This document shows, piece by piece, positions 42,666-51,302 of a stretch of DNA of 61,818 bases. The first letter of the stretch is position 1. Each line of letters opens with the position of its first letter. The notes under the pieces are model-generated. The model had not been told where the DNA came from. It saw nothing but the letters and a program-made list of their open reading frames with translations, and searched no databases. Made by a program: the position numbers and the translations under genes. This DNA comes from Bacteroidia bacterium (GTDB lineage Bacteria; Bacteroidota; Bacteroidia; Flavobacteriales; Flavobacteriaceae): assembly GCA_030431055.1 (NCBI GenBank), contig JAUIJA010000012.1, positions 1 through 61,818 on the forward strand, written 5' to 3'.

Positions 42666-43562
42666 ATGAGTATTAAACCTTGGATTCAAGCTGCGCGTTT
42701 GCGAACATTACCCTTATCCGTTTCTGGAATAATAATGGGAAGCGCTTATGCGTATTATCAAAATACATTTAACGGAACCATTTTTGGTTTAGCGATTTTA
42801 ACTACGTTATTGTTCCAAATTTTATCCAATTATGCAAACGATTATGGCGATGGCGTAAAAGGAACGGATGCAAATAGAATAGGGGAAAAGCGTTTGGTTG
42901 CGGCTGGAGTTATTACTTCCCAACAAATGAAAAAAGCGGTTATTCTATTTTCGGTTTTATCGCTTTTAAGTGCTTTAGCATTAATTTATGTTGCTTTCGG
43001 AAAGGAGAACTTCGCTCTTAGTGTAATTTTTATTTTATTAGGAATTGGTTCAATTGGAGCTGCAATCAAATATACTGTTGGAAGTAACGCTTACGGTTAC
43101 AGTGGAATGGGCGATTTGTTTGTCTTTATTTTCTTTGGTTTGGTGAGCGTTGTTGGTTCAAACTTTTTGTATTCTCATTTTATCGATTGGAAAATATTTC
43201 TTCCAGCTATATCAATTGGTTTACTGAGCGTTGCAGTTTTAAACCTTAACAACATGCGTGATATTGAAAACGATAAAGTTGCAGGTAAAAATACTTTGGT
43301 AGTGAAAATGGGCTTACAAAAAGCTAAAATATACCAACATTTCTTAGTGATTTTGCCTTTTGTTTTAATGCTAATTTTGTCAAAACAAATAGACGTTTTA
43401 CTATCGGCAAATAATGTTGTTTTAGTTTATCTACTTTTTCATTTGTTAAACGTGAGAAAAGCAACAAAATACGAAGACTTTGATCCAGAATTAAAAAAGG
43501 TTGCCTTAAGCACATTTGCTTTAAGTCTATTATTTTGGTTAACTTTAATTTTTATTAGCTAA
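42666..43562 (+). CDS. menA: 1,4-dihydroxy-2-naphthoate polyprenyltransferase
   Basis: 298 residues from the ATG at 42666 (MSIKPWIQAARLRTLPLSVS). A UbiA-family membrane enzyme with about eight helices. The first Asp-rich motif is NYANDYGDGVKGTDANR (~57-73) and the second NNMRDIENDKVAGKNTL (~190-206). It attaches the isoprenoid tail to dihydroxynaphthoate. Part of the menB-menA-menC cluster. Confidence 0.95.
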   Translation: MSIKPWIQAARLRTLPLSVSGIIMGSAYAYYQNTFNGTIFGLAILTTLLFQILSNYANDYGDGVKGTDANRIGEKRLVAAGVITSQQMKKAVILFSVLSLLSALALIYVAFGKENFALSVIFILLGIGSIGAAIKYTVGSNAYGYSGMGDLFVFIFFGLVSVVGSNFLYSHFIDWKIFLPAISIGLLSVAVLNLNNMRDIENDKVAGKNTLVVKMGLQKAKIYQHFLVILPFVLMLILSKQIDVLLSANNVVLVYLLFHLLNVRKATKYEDFDPELKKVALSTFALSLLFWLTLIFIS

Positions 43563-43592
43563 TTCTTTTTACTAACAACTAATTACTAAATT

Positions 43593-44270
43593 ATGAAAAT
43601 TACATTTTACGGGCACGCTTGTTTAGGAATTCAAATTGAAGATGTAAATATCTTAGTTGATCCATTTATAACAGGAAACGAAAAAGCGTCACATATTAAT
43701 ATTGATGAAATAAAAGCTGATTATATCTTATTAACACATGCACACCAAGATCATATTTTAGATGTGGAAGCAATTGCAAAAAGAACTGATGCCGTGATTG
43801 TATCTAATTTTGAAATTGCATCGCATTACGGAAACAAAGGATTTCAATTTCATCCTATGAATCACGGCGGAAGTTGGGATTTCGAATTCGGAACAGTTAA
43901 ATATGTAAATGCAATTCATACATCATCTTTTCCAGATGGGAGTTATGGCGGACAACCAGGCGGATTTGTAATTGAAAGCGAACATAAAAATATTTACATT
44001 GCTGGAGATACAGCGCTTACAATGGATATGAAATTAATTCCATTACGTACAAAATTAGACTTAGCAATTTTACCTATTGGAAGCAATTTTACAATGGATG
44101 TTGACGATGCAATTATCGCTTCAGATTTTGTACAATGCGATAAAGTTTTGGGTTATCATTTTGATACGTTTGGTTATATCGAAATCAATCATGAAGAAGC
44201 AAAACGTAAATTCTTTGATAAAAACAAAGATTTAATGTTGTTAGAAATTGGAGAATCAATAGAGTTGTAG
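43593..44270 (+). CDS. metal-dependent hydrolase of the MBL fold (UPF0173 type)
   Basis: 225 residues. The metallo-beta-lactamase signature LLTHAHQDHILD (~49-60, HxHxDH-like) and further ligands AIHTSSF (His ~107), IAGDTALT (Asp ~135) and GYHFDTFG (His ~187) are present. Belongs to the YtkL/UPF0173 family, which contains hydrolases of unknown substrate. Located between menA and menC, so it may be a thioesterase of the pathway (for example for DHNA-CoA), but this is only suggested by position. Confidence 0.88.
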   Translation: MKITFYGHACLGIQIEDVNILVDPFITGNEKASHINIDEIKADYILLTHAHQDHILDVEAIAKRTDAVIVSNFEIASHYGNKGFQFHPMNHGGSWDFEFGTVKYVNAIHTSSFPDGSYGGQPGGFVIESEHKNIYIAGDTALTMDMKLIPLRTKLDLAILPIGSNFTMDVDDAIIASDFVQCDKVLGYHFDTFGYIEINHEEAKRKFFDKNKDLMLLEIGESIEL

Positions 44271-44288
44271 TTTATAAATTTAAAGTTT

Positions 44289-44351
44289 GTCATCTCGAGC
44301 GGAGTCGAGAGATTAGACAAAGTATTACATCTCGACTCCGCTCGATGTGAC
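44289..44351. repeat. REP-like palindromic element in the men cluster
   Basis: The arms 44289-44310 and 44330-44351 are inverted copies (20 of 22 bases) of a sequence around CTCGAGCGGAGTCGAGA, around a 19-base loop. GC content is far above its surroundings. Such elements are scattered in many Flavobacterium genomes. It ends eight bases before the menC ATG, so it may affect menC expression. Confidence 0.75.
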
Positions 44352-44358
44352 ATTAAAT

Positions 44359-45393
44359 ATGAAAGCTACCTACAAAAAATACATTTTAAACTTTAAAAGA
44401 CCAAGTGGAACTTCTCGAGGAATATTAACTGAGAAAGAAACTTGGTTTTTGATTTTAGAAGAAAACGGAAAAACCGGAATAGGTGAGTGTGGAATTCTTC
44501 GAACACTTTCTATTGATGATCGACCTGATTATGAAGAAAAACTAAAATGGGTTTGCGAGAATATTCATTTAGGAAAAGATAAACTTTGGGATGAATTAAT
44601 CGAGTTTCCTTCGATTCAATTTGGTGTAGAAATGGCTTTTCTTTCGTTAGCTTCAAAATCTCCTTTTGAATTGTTTCCAAGTGAGTTTACACAAGGTAAA
44701 GAATCAATGGAAATAAACGGTTTGGTTTGGATGGGTGAACAAGCGTTTATGAAACAACAAATTGAAGAAAAATTAGCTCAAGGTTTCCGTTGTATAAAAT
44801 TGAAAATTGGTGCTATAGATTTCCAAAAAGAATTAGAACTTTTACGTTTTATTCGTCAGAATTTTGATGAAAAAACTATTGAAATTCGTGTAGATGCAAA
44901 CGGCGCTTTTGGTTCAAATGAAGCTTCAAATAAATTGATTCAATTGTCTGATTATAAATTACATAGTATTGAACAGCCTATTCAAAAAAACAACACTGAC
45001 AACATGTCAGAACTGTGTAAAAGTACTCCTTTTCCTATTGCTTTGGATGAAGAGCTAATTGGCGTTTTCGGCATGGAAAATAAAGAGGAATTATTAGCAA
45101 AAATTCGACCACAATACATCATTTTGAAGCCAAGTTTAATAGGTGGTTTTAAAGGAACTTTAGAATGGATTTCGATTGCTGAAAAACTAAATATTGGTTG
45201 GTGGATTACATCGGCTTTAGAAAGTAATATTGGATTAAATGCCATCACTCAATTTACATTTACTTTGAATAATCCAATGCCTCAAGGTTTAGGAACAGGA
45301 GGTTTATATAACAATAATTTTGATTGTCCTTTGTATATTGAAAACGGAAGAATTCATTATAATCCAAATTTAAATTGGGATTTTAGTATATAA
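44359..45393 (+). CDS. menC: o-succinylbenzoate synthase
   Basis: 344 residues from the ATG at 44359 (the earlier GTG is inside the REP element). Enolase superfamily, MLE type. Catalytic Lys pair: FRCIKLKIGAIDFQ (~150) and YIILKPSLIGGF (~255). Metal ligands: VDANGAFG (Asp ~180), SIEQPI (Glu ~205), ALDEELIG (Asp/Glu ~230). It dehydrates SHCHC to o-succinylbenzoate in menaquinone synthesis. It completes the menB-menA-menC set in this cluster. Confidence 0.93.
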   Translation: MKATYKKYILNFKRPSGTSRGILTEKETWFLILEENGKTGIGECGILRTLSIDDRPDYEEKLKWVCENIHLGKDKLWDELIEFPSIQFGVEMAFLSLASKSPFELFPSEFTQGKESMEINGLVWMGEQAFMKQQIEEKLAQGFRCIKLKIGAIDFQKELELLRFIRQNFDEKTIEIRVDANGAFGSNEASNKLIQLSDYKLHSIEQPIQKNNTDNMSELCKSTPFPIALDEELIGVFGMENKEELLAKIRPQYIILKPSLIGGFKGTLEWISIAEKLNIGWWITSALESNIGLNAITQFTFTLNNPMPQGLGTGGLYNNNFDCPLYIENGRIHYNPNLNWDFSI

Positions 45394-45394
45394 A

Positions 45395-45420
45395 AAAAGC
45401 AACTCATTTGAGTTGCTTTT
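45395..45420. terminator. bidirectional terminator
   Basis: AAAAGCAACTCA/TGAGTTGCTTTT stem with T runs on both sides, between convergent menC (+) and the lipoprotein (-). Confidence 0.88.
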
Positions 45421-45446
45421 TTTATAACGCATTGTAAAGTTATTAC

Positions 45447-45680
45447 TTATTTTCCTTTTTCATCTTTTGCATCAATATTAATTTCAGTTTTAGAATCTCC
45501 ATCATTTGTTGAAAACTCTACTCCATCAGAGCTAACACTTAGTGAAGTTCCTTCTTGATCTTCTTCTTGTGCTTGAGCTTCTTGCTCAACTACAACGGTT
45601 TTACTTTCTTCTTTTGTTTCTTTACACGATACAATTCCTAACGTGGCAATTGTAGCAATAATTAAAGTTAATTTTTTCAT
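45447..45680 (-). CDS. small acidic lipoprotein
   Basis: 77 residues: lipobox (LIIATIATLGIVSC), then a Glu/Gln/Ser-rich region with no fold (QEAQAQEEDQEGTSLSVSSD). Probably surface-attached and disordered. It is followed by the menC terminator on the other strand. Function unknown. Confidence 0.65.
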   Translation of the reverse strand: MKKLTLIIATIATLGIVSCKETKEESKTVVVEQEAQAQEEDQEGTSLSVSSDGVEFSTNDGDSKTEINIDAKDEKGK

Positions 45681-45830
45681 GACTATTTGTTTTTAATTTC
45701 AGTTGCAAGTTACGTTCACATGCTAAAAATCATGTTATACAATTTTTTAAAACGATTATATAATTTTAATATTAACACTTTACATCTTAAATTTGCAAAG
45801 TAAAATTTGTTTAAGATTTCTGGTTTAAAC

Positions 45831-45863
45831 AACTTTAGACTTTTAACTTTAGACTTTTAACTT
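45831..45863 (+). repeat. 14 bp tandem repeat (two copies plus part) before miaE
   Basis: AACTTTAGACTTTT occurs twice in tandem, followed by AACTT, seven bases before the miaE ATG. The 45681-45869 gap otherwise holds nothing clear. Confidence 0.6.
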
Positions 45864-45869
45864 AAATAT

Positions 45870-46457
45870 ATGTTTCGTTTAAAATTACCTACAGATCCAC
45901 GTTGGGCAAATGTAGCCGAAGGCAATTTAGAAGAGATTTTATCAGATCACGCTTGGTGCGAACAAAAAGCAGCGACTAATGCGATTAATTTAATTATCCA
46001 AAATTCTGAAAAGCCAGATTTGGTTGAAGAAATGTTGAAAATTTCTATTGAAGAAATGGAGCATTTTAAAATGGTTCACGATATTATTTTAGAGCGCGGT
46101 TATGAATTCAAACGTGAGCGTAAAGACGATTACGTTAATGAGTTAATGAAATACCTAAAGCAAAATCAAGATGGTTCTCGCGAATCAGGTTTAATCGAGC
46201 GTTTACTTTTCGCTGCGATGATTGAAGCACGTAGTTGCGAACGCTTTAGAGTGTTAAGTGAAAACATTAAGGACCAAGATTTAGCCAAATTTTACCGCGA
46301 TTTAATGGAAAGCGAAGCCAATCATTATACAACTTTTATAAGTTTTGCTCGCAAGTATGCTGGAAATATTGATGTTGACAAACGCTGGAATGAATGGCTA
46401 GAAGCCGAAGCTAAAATTATTCAAGGCTACGGAAAGAAGGAAACAATTCATGGGTAG
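45870..46457 (+). CDS. miaE: tRNA-(ms2io6A)-hydroxylase
   Basis: 195 residues of the ferritin-like di-iron fold. Conserved: PTDPRWANVAEGNLEEILSD at the N-terminus, DHAWCEQKAATNAINLI, ISIEEMEHFKMVHDIILERG (ExxH motif, ~70), MIEARSCERFRVLSENI (~118) and LMESEANHYTTFISFARKY (ExxH, ~150). It hydroxylates the isopentenyl group of ms2i6A37 in tRNA using O2 and iron. Identification is firm. Confidence 0.93.
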   Translation: MFRLKLPTDPRWANVAEGNLEEILSDHAWCEQKAATNAINLIIQNSEKPDLVEEMLKISIEEMEHFKMVHDIILERGYEFKRERKDDYVNELMKYLKQNQDGSRESGLIERLLFAAMIEARSCERFRVLSENIKDQDLAKFYRDLMESEANHYTTFISFARKYAGNIDVDKRWNEWLEAEAKIIQGYGKKETIHG

Positions 46458-46553
46458 TTTTTTAGTTTTCAGTCTTAATTAAAAATTGTTAAGCTGAATT
46501 TATTTTAGCTTAAGCTTAATAGTTAAAAAAGTTTGCAGTAATATTAAATAAAA

Positions 46554-47003
46554 ATGATACTAGAAAACACTTTTTTTGAAATATCAGATAGCGGAGATTT
46601 TATCCGAATTGAATTAATTAGTTATTGTCATACAAATGCGGAATTAGATTGGGATAAAAATTGGATAATCGGATTTGTAAAAGTAAAAGCCGGAGCATTT
46701 TCTGGAGAATTTAAAACAGATTTTATGACTGTCGATTTTGTAAGTTTCAAAAACGAACTAGTAAAGCTTTATGAGAAACTAAATGGAATTGCAACATTTC
46801 ATACTTTGGAAAGTCAAGTGGAAATTAAAATTATTGGAGATGGAATAGGACATTTAAAAGCTAAATGCGAAGTAATGGATTACGCAGGAACAGGAAATAA
46901 GTTAGTATTTGAAATTGATTTTGACCAAACTTATATTCCGAAAATATTAAACCAACTTGATGAAATTATTAACAAATTTCCTAAAATTGGAGAACTAAAA
47001 TAA
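46554..47003 (+). CDS. WapI-like immunity-type protein
   Basis: 149 residues, soluble. It has the layout LDWDKNWIIGFVKVKAGAFS, then KNELVKLYEKLNGIATFHTL and a closing FDQTYIPKILNQL, as in WapI-type immunity proteins of Bacteroidota. No toxin gene is adjacent (MiaE upstream, glycosyltransferase downstream on the other strand), so it would be an orphan immunity gene. The family assignment is moderate. The 47004-47169 gap holds no recognisable feature. Confidence 0.6.
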   Translation: MILENTFFEISDSGDFIRIELISYCHTNAELDWDKNWIIGFVKVKAGAFSGEFKTDFMTVDFVSFKNELVKLYEKLNGIATFHTLESQVEIKIIGDGIGHLKAKCEVMDYAGTGNKLVFEIDFDQTYIPKILNQLDEIINKFPKIGELK

Positions 47004-47169
47004 AACTCTATTACTAATAAGTTGTTAGTAATGAATAAGTTAGTAGTATTCCTAAAACTTAACGAATTTTCTAAAATTAGTCTATATATGTTATGGCTTA
47101 GTATTGAAATTACGCCACTACTTTTAGTAGCCAAACGATTTGAATGACAAATTTGCCCACTGTGACTGC

Positions 47170-48393
47170 TTACTGAATACTATTTTTAAGTTCAATCCAC
47201 TTACTCATAAACTTTGTGCTTTGCATTGATTGATGATTAAAAACTTGGCCTAAAAAGTTTTGTTGGCGATGTTCTTTTAAATTATTCAACAAGTACTCAA
47301 TTTTCTCGGAAAATTCCTTTTGGAATAAATCAGTATTAAATTTATTTTCTAAAATCGTATACCCTTTTTGTTGATTTTCATTCCAAAGATTTTCATCGGA
47401 ATATAATTGAATAGCTTTTGCAACAAAATCATTTTCATCATCAGTAATACAGCCATTCCATAATGAATCAAACTGCATGGCTTCAGCACCAATTGTTGAG
47501 GTAACATTTGGTAAACCAAATTGCATACTTTCTAATAATTTTCCTTTTAGTCCAGCACCAAATGGAATAGGAGCCAATAACACTCTCGCATTTCTAAAAA
47601 CTTCTCCAACAGAATTCGCTCTTCCTTTTATTAAAAAGCCTTCTTTTTCATTATGCAATTGGAATACTTTATCCGTAGCATAAGCGCCATAAATATGCAA
47701 TTCAGCTTCAGGAAGTTCTTTTTTAATCGATTTCCAGAGTTTTTTTAGTTGTAAAACTGTTTGCCAATTCGGTTCATGTAAAAAGTTACCAATACTTACA
47801 AAATGCTTCCTTTCTGAAAATTTAGGTTGGTTTGAATTAATTTCATCAACTAAGAAAGGTAAATAATGTAAAATAGAAGCATCAACTTTAAAAGTTTGAG
47901 TTAACAACTCCATTTCATATTCTGAAATTATCAAACTCAAATCACAACGGTAAATACTGGCTAATTCACGTTTAAAAATATCCGAAATATAATCTTTAAA
48001 AACTAATTCTCGATTTTGTTTAAAAGCAATTGCTCTTGCTTTGCGTAAAAAATGTAAATCTTCGGTATCTAAAACTGTTAGCGCATTTGGACAAACTTCT
48101 TTTACACGCCAACCGTATTGTTCTTCCGTCATGAATCGATCGTAGAGAACTACATCGGGTTGTAATAAAGCAATTTGCTCATTAAAACTTTCGCTGTTCA
48201 ATTCAATTGATTCTGTTACAATGTTTAGTTGTTGTAAATCGAAAGAAAAATCGGTTTTTGCTGCCGAACATAAAAATGTAATCTTGAAGTTTTGCTTTTG
48301 GAACAAATCAATTAACTGCAACATTCTACTTCCAGCAGCAGTTGAATTTGGTTCTGGCCAAACCGTTCCAATGATTACAAGGTGTTTTTGCAT
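47170..48393 (-). CDS. glycosyltransferase, GT4-like
   Basis: 407 residues with two Rossmann-like halves. The N-terminal half has TVWPEPNSTAAGSRMLQLID and VVLYDRFMTEEQYGWRVKEV. The C-terminal half has HFVSIGNFLHEPNWQTVLQL, HIYGAYATDKV and VRVLLAPIPFGAGLKGKLLE followed by GLPNVTSTIGAEAM, the GT4 nucleotide-sugar signature (acidic residue in the ExxxxxE region). Acceptor unknown. The -7 box TATATTTG (complement at 48398-48405) ends only four bases before the ATG, so the transcript is nearly leaderless. Confidence 0.82.
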   Translation of the reverse strand: MQKHLVIIGTVWPEPNSTAAGSRMLQLIDLFQKQNFKITFLCSAAKTDFSFDLQQLNIVTESIELNSESFNEQIALLQPDVVLYDRFMTEEQYGWRVKEVCPNALTVLDTEDLHFLRKARAIAFKQNRELVFKDYISDIFKRELASIYRCDLSLIISEYEMELLTQTFKVDASILHYLPFLVDEINSNQPKFSERKHFVSIGNFLHEPNWQTVLQLKKLWKSIKKELPEAELHIYGAYATDKVFQLHNEKEGFLIKGRANSVGEVFRNARVLLAPIPFGAGLKGKLLESMQFGLPNVTSTIGAEAMQFDSLWNGCITDDENDFVAKAIQLYSDENLWNENQQKGYTILENKFNTDLFQKEFSEKIEYLLNNLKEHRQQNFLGQVFNHQSMQSTKFMSKWIELKNSIQ

Positions 48394-48397
48394 AGAA

Positions 48398-48405
48398 CAA
48401 ATATA
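48398..48405 (-). promoter_or_regulatory. -7 box for the glycosyltransferase
   Basis: CAAATATA on the plus strand is TATATTTG on the minus strand. It lies immediately before the start codon. Confidence 0.55.
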
Positions 48406-48410
48406 ATTTT

Positions 48411-48526
48411 AAAAAGTAAAAAGTAAAAAGTAAATTTGTATTAACAACAAACAACAAACAACAAACAACAAACAACAAACAACAAACAACAAACAACAAA
48501 CAACAAACAACAAACAATAAACAATG
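48411..48526. repeat. two heptanucleotide tandem repeats around the NUDIX promoter
   Basis: AAAAAGT occurs three times (48411-48431). AACAACA occurs ten times exactly (48443-48512), followed by AACAATA and AACAATG, where the ATG is the start codon of the NUDIX gene (48524). The -7 box TAAATTTG (48431-48438) lies between them. The tract therefore forms almost the whole 5' leader. Confidence 0.85.
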
Positions 48527-49036
48527 TCTATATTTAAGTTTTGTCCCAATTGTAAGTCTGAAAATGTTGAGCATCCAAACAATGTTCGGTTTTTATGTCA
48601 CGATTGTAATTTTACGTATTATCATAATATAGCAGCAGCGGTTGCGATTGTTTTTACTTTTGAAGACAAGATTTTATTTACAGTGCGTAATGTTGATCCC
48701 GATAAAGGAAAATGGGATTTACCGGGTGGATTTATAGATCCGGGAGAAAATGCTGAAGAAGCAGCTTGTAGAGAAATTAGGGAAGAGTTGGGAATAGAAG
48801 TAAAACCAAATGATTTGAAATATATAACTACTTCGCCGAACAACTATTTATACAAAAATGTTCCGTATAGAACGATGGATGTTTTTTACGAATGTGCTTT
48901 GAATACTGATGTAATTTCTATTACTGCTGAAGATGAAATTCAGGATTTAATTTGGGTAAAACGTTCAGAAATTGACGTAAAACAAATTGGGTTTGTTTCG
49001 ATACGAAAAGTAATTGGTGAAAACTATCTTAAATAA
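48524..49036 (+). CDS. NUDIX hydrolase with N-terminal zinc ribbon
   Basis: 170 residues. The zinc ribbon is at residues 4-30 (FCPNCKSENV ... LCHDCNF). The Nudix box GGFIDPGENAEEAACREIRE followed by ELGIEV (~67-92) fits GX5EX7REUXEEXGU. Family members with this ribbon hydrolyse NAD(H) or related nucleotide diphosphates (NudC-like). Substrate not proven. The gene has the heptamer repeat as its leader and no Shine-Dalgarno sequence. Confidence 0.9.
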   Translation: MSIFKFCPNCKSENVEHPNNVRFLCHDCNFTYYHNIAAAVAIVFTFEDKILFTVRNVDPDKGKWDLPGGFIDPGENAEEAACREIREELGIEVKPNDLKYITTSPNNYLYKNVPYRTMDVFYECALNTDVISITAEDEIQDLIWVKRSEIDVKQIGFVSIRKVIGENYLK

Positions 49037-49039
49037 AGT

Positions 49040-49240
49040 TTAGTTACTTTTCATTTCACGAATAATCTTATTGGTTCTTCTATCAGCATACATTCTATTA
49101 AGAGCAGTTACTGCCCAAATAAATGCAGGAATCCATCCGATAATAGTTATTTGAAGTAACAGACAAATAATTCCAGACAAGATTTTGCCTTGTAGCATTA
49201 AACTTAGCCAAGGAAAGAAAAAAGCAATAACGTAACGCAT
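49040..49240 (-). CDS. small Pmp3/YqaE-like membrane protein
   Basis: 66 residues with two membrane segments (YVIAFFFPWLSLMLQGKIL; IICLLLQITIIGWIPAFIWA) and a positively charged tail. It matches the outline of the YqaE/Pmp3 family of stress-induced membrane peptides. It is convergent with the NUDIX gene, three bases apart. Confidence 0.75.
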   Translation of the reverse strand: MRYVIAFFFPWLSLMLQGKILSGIICLLLQITIIGWIPAFIWAVTALNRMYADRRTNKIIREMKSN

Positions 49241-49300
49241 CTTTATTTTTTATAGATTAGTAGAAAAATTTATAAAAAGTTACACTTATTTTAATTGAAA

Positions 49301-49852
49301 ATGAATCATTACATATATTGTTTAGAATCGGTTGAAGATGTTGAAGTAGAAAAAGAAAGCACTGTATTAAACTCATTAGAAGCATTGGCTTCACAATACA
49401 GAATTACAAATGTTTATAAAACGTGTGATAGTATAGAAAATTTTGAAGAAAGTTTAAGTACGCTATTGTATGAAGATAAGAATTTTAAAGATTATGCAAT
49501 AATTTATCTAGTTTTTGAGGGAAAAGAAAATCAAATAACAATAGGGAATTATTATTTTACTTTTGAGGAAATTGCAGAACTTTTTGAAGGAAAATTAGAT
49601 GGAAAAATTATTCATTTTGCTAATACTTTTAAACTCGATTTAGAAGAAGAAACATTTCAATATTTTCTTGATGTAACAGGAGCAAAGGCTATTTCTGGTT
49701 ATGGAAATAGAGTGCCAATTATGAGTGCAATATTGGATAATTTATATTTTTCAATAAATGAAACAGAAGATGATATTATAAATGTGGTTGAAATACTTTT
49801 TAAAAAACAATATGCACTAAGTAATAGTTTAGGTTTTAGATTGTATTATTAA
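49301..49852 (+). CDS. DUF6642-like protein of unknown function
   Basis: 183 residues from the ATG at 49301 (an upstream in-frame TTG was not used). Alpha/beta, soluble, acidic, no membrane part. Segments: HYIYCLESVEDVEVEKESTV, FKDYAIIYLVFEGKENQITI, GKIIHFANTFKLDLEEETFQ and VTGAKAISGYGNRVPIMSAI. The arrangement around ISGYGNRVP resembles the caspase/CHAT-like part of DUF6642 proteins, but a catalytic dyad is not evident. Terminator at 49857. Confidence 0.6.
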   Translation: MNHYIYCLESVEDVEVEKESTVLNSLEALASQYRITNVYKTCDSIENFEESLSTLLYEDKNFKDYAIIYLVFEGKENQITIGNYYFTFEEIAELFEGKLDGKIIHFANTFKLDLEEETFQYFLDVTGAKAISGYGNRVPIMSAILDNLYFSINETEDDIINVVEILFKKQYALSNSLGFRLYY

Positions 49853-49856
49853 AGCA

Positions 49857-49880
49857 AAAAACTCGCCTAAGCGAGTTTTT
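49857..49880. terminator. bidirectional terminator
   Basis: AAAAACTCGC/GCGAGTTTTT stem, four-base loop, with A/T runs on both sides. Confidence 0.85.
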
Positions 49881-49924
49881 AAATTAAAATCAACCTTATA
49901 AAAAATATGAAACTTATTTTTTTG

Positions 49925-50614
49925 TTAGTTTATAACTTTAAGAGTTTGCATGTTTTCATCGCACATTTGCGCTTCAACTATTTGATTGTTAAAAATTTCT
50001 TTGCTCATCATATCTTTATAAGCTTTCAAAACGATTGTATATGCTTCATTATTTTCATAACCAGCTTTAACTACCATTTTGTAAACCAAAGTGTCATTAC
50101 GCTGATCTAATTGAACAGTCATAGCTGTTTCTTTTTCGTCTTTTGTTAAAAAATCGGCAAGACTTTGTACTTGTTTTTCAGTTACATTTTTAGTGTATAA
50201 TACTTGAAGATTTCCTTTTTCAATTAAGGCAGGAACGTCTGATGCTTTAAAAGATCTTAATGTTTCAAATGAATCATCACATAATTGAAAATCAACAGGT
50301 TGTTCAAATTGTTGAGAAAGATTACGCGTAAAACTTTCGAACATTGTTTCATTTTGAGGATTATAAGCTGAACCTTTGCTTGTAACCATTCTAAAAGTTA
50401 AATTACCAGTATTTTCATCTTTAACTAGTTGAACCGATTTTCTATTACCATCTGTAAAACCTTCAGCTTGTAAGTAAACGCCTAATTTTTCTGCTTGTTC
50501 TTTTGTAACACCATCTTTGTAGTAAACTTCTGTTCCGTTAAATTCGATTTTTTCTCCATAGTTAGAACATGCAGTCAAAAAAGTTAACACGAATAAGTAA
50601 ATTAGTTTTTTCAT
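49925..50614 (-). CDS. hypothetical lipoprotein
   Basis: 229 residues, with lipobox LIYLFVLTFLTAC. Two similar halves are apparent: EVYYKDGVTKEQAEKLGVYL (~28) and VLYTKNVTEKQVQSLADFLT (~130), each followed by a strand pair and a Cys-ending DFQLCDDSFETL or EAQMCDENMQTL. So the protein is an internal duplication of an ~100-residue unit, probably a periplasmic or outer-membrane binding domain. No family was recognised. Confidence 0.68.
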   Translation of the reverse strand: MKKLIYLFVLTFLTACSNYGEKIEFNGTEVYYKDGVTKEQAEKLGVYLQAEGFTDGNRKSVQLVKDENTGNLTFRMVTSKGSAYNPQNETMFESFTRNLSQQFEQPVDFQLCDDSFETLRSFKASDVPALIEKGNLQVLYTKNVTEKQVQSLADFLTKDEKETAMTVQLDQRNDTLVYKMVVKAGYENNEAYTIVLKAYKDMMSKEIFNNQIVEAQMCDENMQTLKVIN

Positions 50615-50640
50615 TTTGTTTTAGTTTATTTGATTTTATT

Positions 50641-51150
50641 CTATTGTTTATTTTGTAAAAGTTGTTTTGAAAATAGTATAACAATTAAAAGTCCTATTAA
50701 CGATAGAGTTATTGAAAACCAACGTGTTCCATTAAAGTCTTTGTGAGTGCTATTTAAATTAAATCTATCAGTAGTTAAGCTAGGAAGTTCATTGTTTGAA
50801 GACTTATAATAATCAATACTGTCTCCTTCTTTATGTGGAACAATGTTTTTTAAATCATAAGTATTTACGCTCCATGTTTCATTAAGTGTGTCAATAGAAG
50901 CGCCAGATTTTATTATATAACGATACACTAATTTATGAGAACTTTTATCGTAGTTAACGTTTATTTTAGTGTTTTCGATTAATGAAACTTCAGTTACAAC
51001 ACCTTTTGTATAATTATAACTATCTAAATCATTTTTTATTAATTGATTGATATCACCTGAATGCAATAATAAATTTATTCCAGGTATAATCATATAATAT
51101 ATAATGATAGGAATAGCAATAATTTTTATTATACGTGTGGTTCTACTCAC
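50641..51150 (-). CDS. DUF3592-like membrane protein
   Basis: 169 residues. An N-terminal membrane segment (IIKIIAIPIIIYYMIIPGIN), an extracytoplasmic beta domain (YTKGVVTEVSLIENTKINVN, HKLVYRYIIKSGASIDT) and a C-terminal membrane segment (WFSITLSLIGLLIVILFSKQ). The layout with GxVTEV and YxYxxxG is that of DUF3592 proteins. It is followed by the lipoprotein above (26 bases), so both form one operon. Confidence 0.65.
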   Translation of the reverse strand: MSRTTRIIKIIAIPIIIYYMIIPGINLLLHSGDINQLIKNDLDSYNYTKGVVTEVSLIENTKINVNYDKSSHKLVYRYIIKSGASIDTLNETWSVNTYDLKNIVPHKEGDSIDYYKSSNNELPSLTTDRFNLNSTHKDFNGTRWFSITLSLIGLLIVILFSKQLLQNKQ

Positions 51151-51269
51151 TTTGTTTATTTGAAATATTACTTTCGCAATTTACTATTGTATAAAAAGTG
51201 AGACAATACGCTAAATGCCGTATTATTTTATTTGGAATTTTTTTAAAAAGTGAAGTCTAAAAATAAAAA

Positions 51270-51302
51270 AACGCAACTACCTTGTATTCAGGTAATTGCG
51301 TT
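51270..51302 (-). terminator. terminator at the left border of the second element
   Basis: AACGCAACTACCT/AGGTAATTGCGTT stem (51270-51282 with 51290-51302, one mismatch). The T run (seven) is on the minus strand, so it ends a transcript arriving from the right, but no minus-strand gene is there now. This fits a tRNA terminator left behind by an insertion. Confidence 0.7.

Noticed and set aside
48443..48512. CRISPR or minisatellite array with spacers
   Set aside because: Pure heptamer tandem repeat without spacers.
48326..48574. Open frame with VCCLLFVVCCLLF-type repeats on the minus strand
   Set aside because: It is the translation of the AACAACA tandem repeat and overlaps two real genes.
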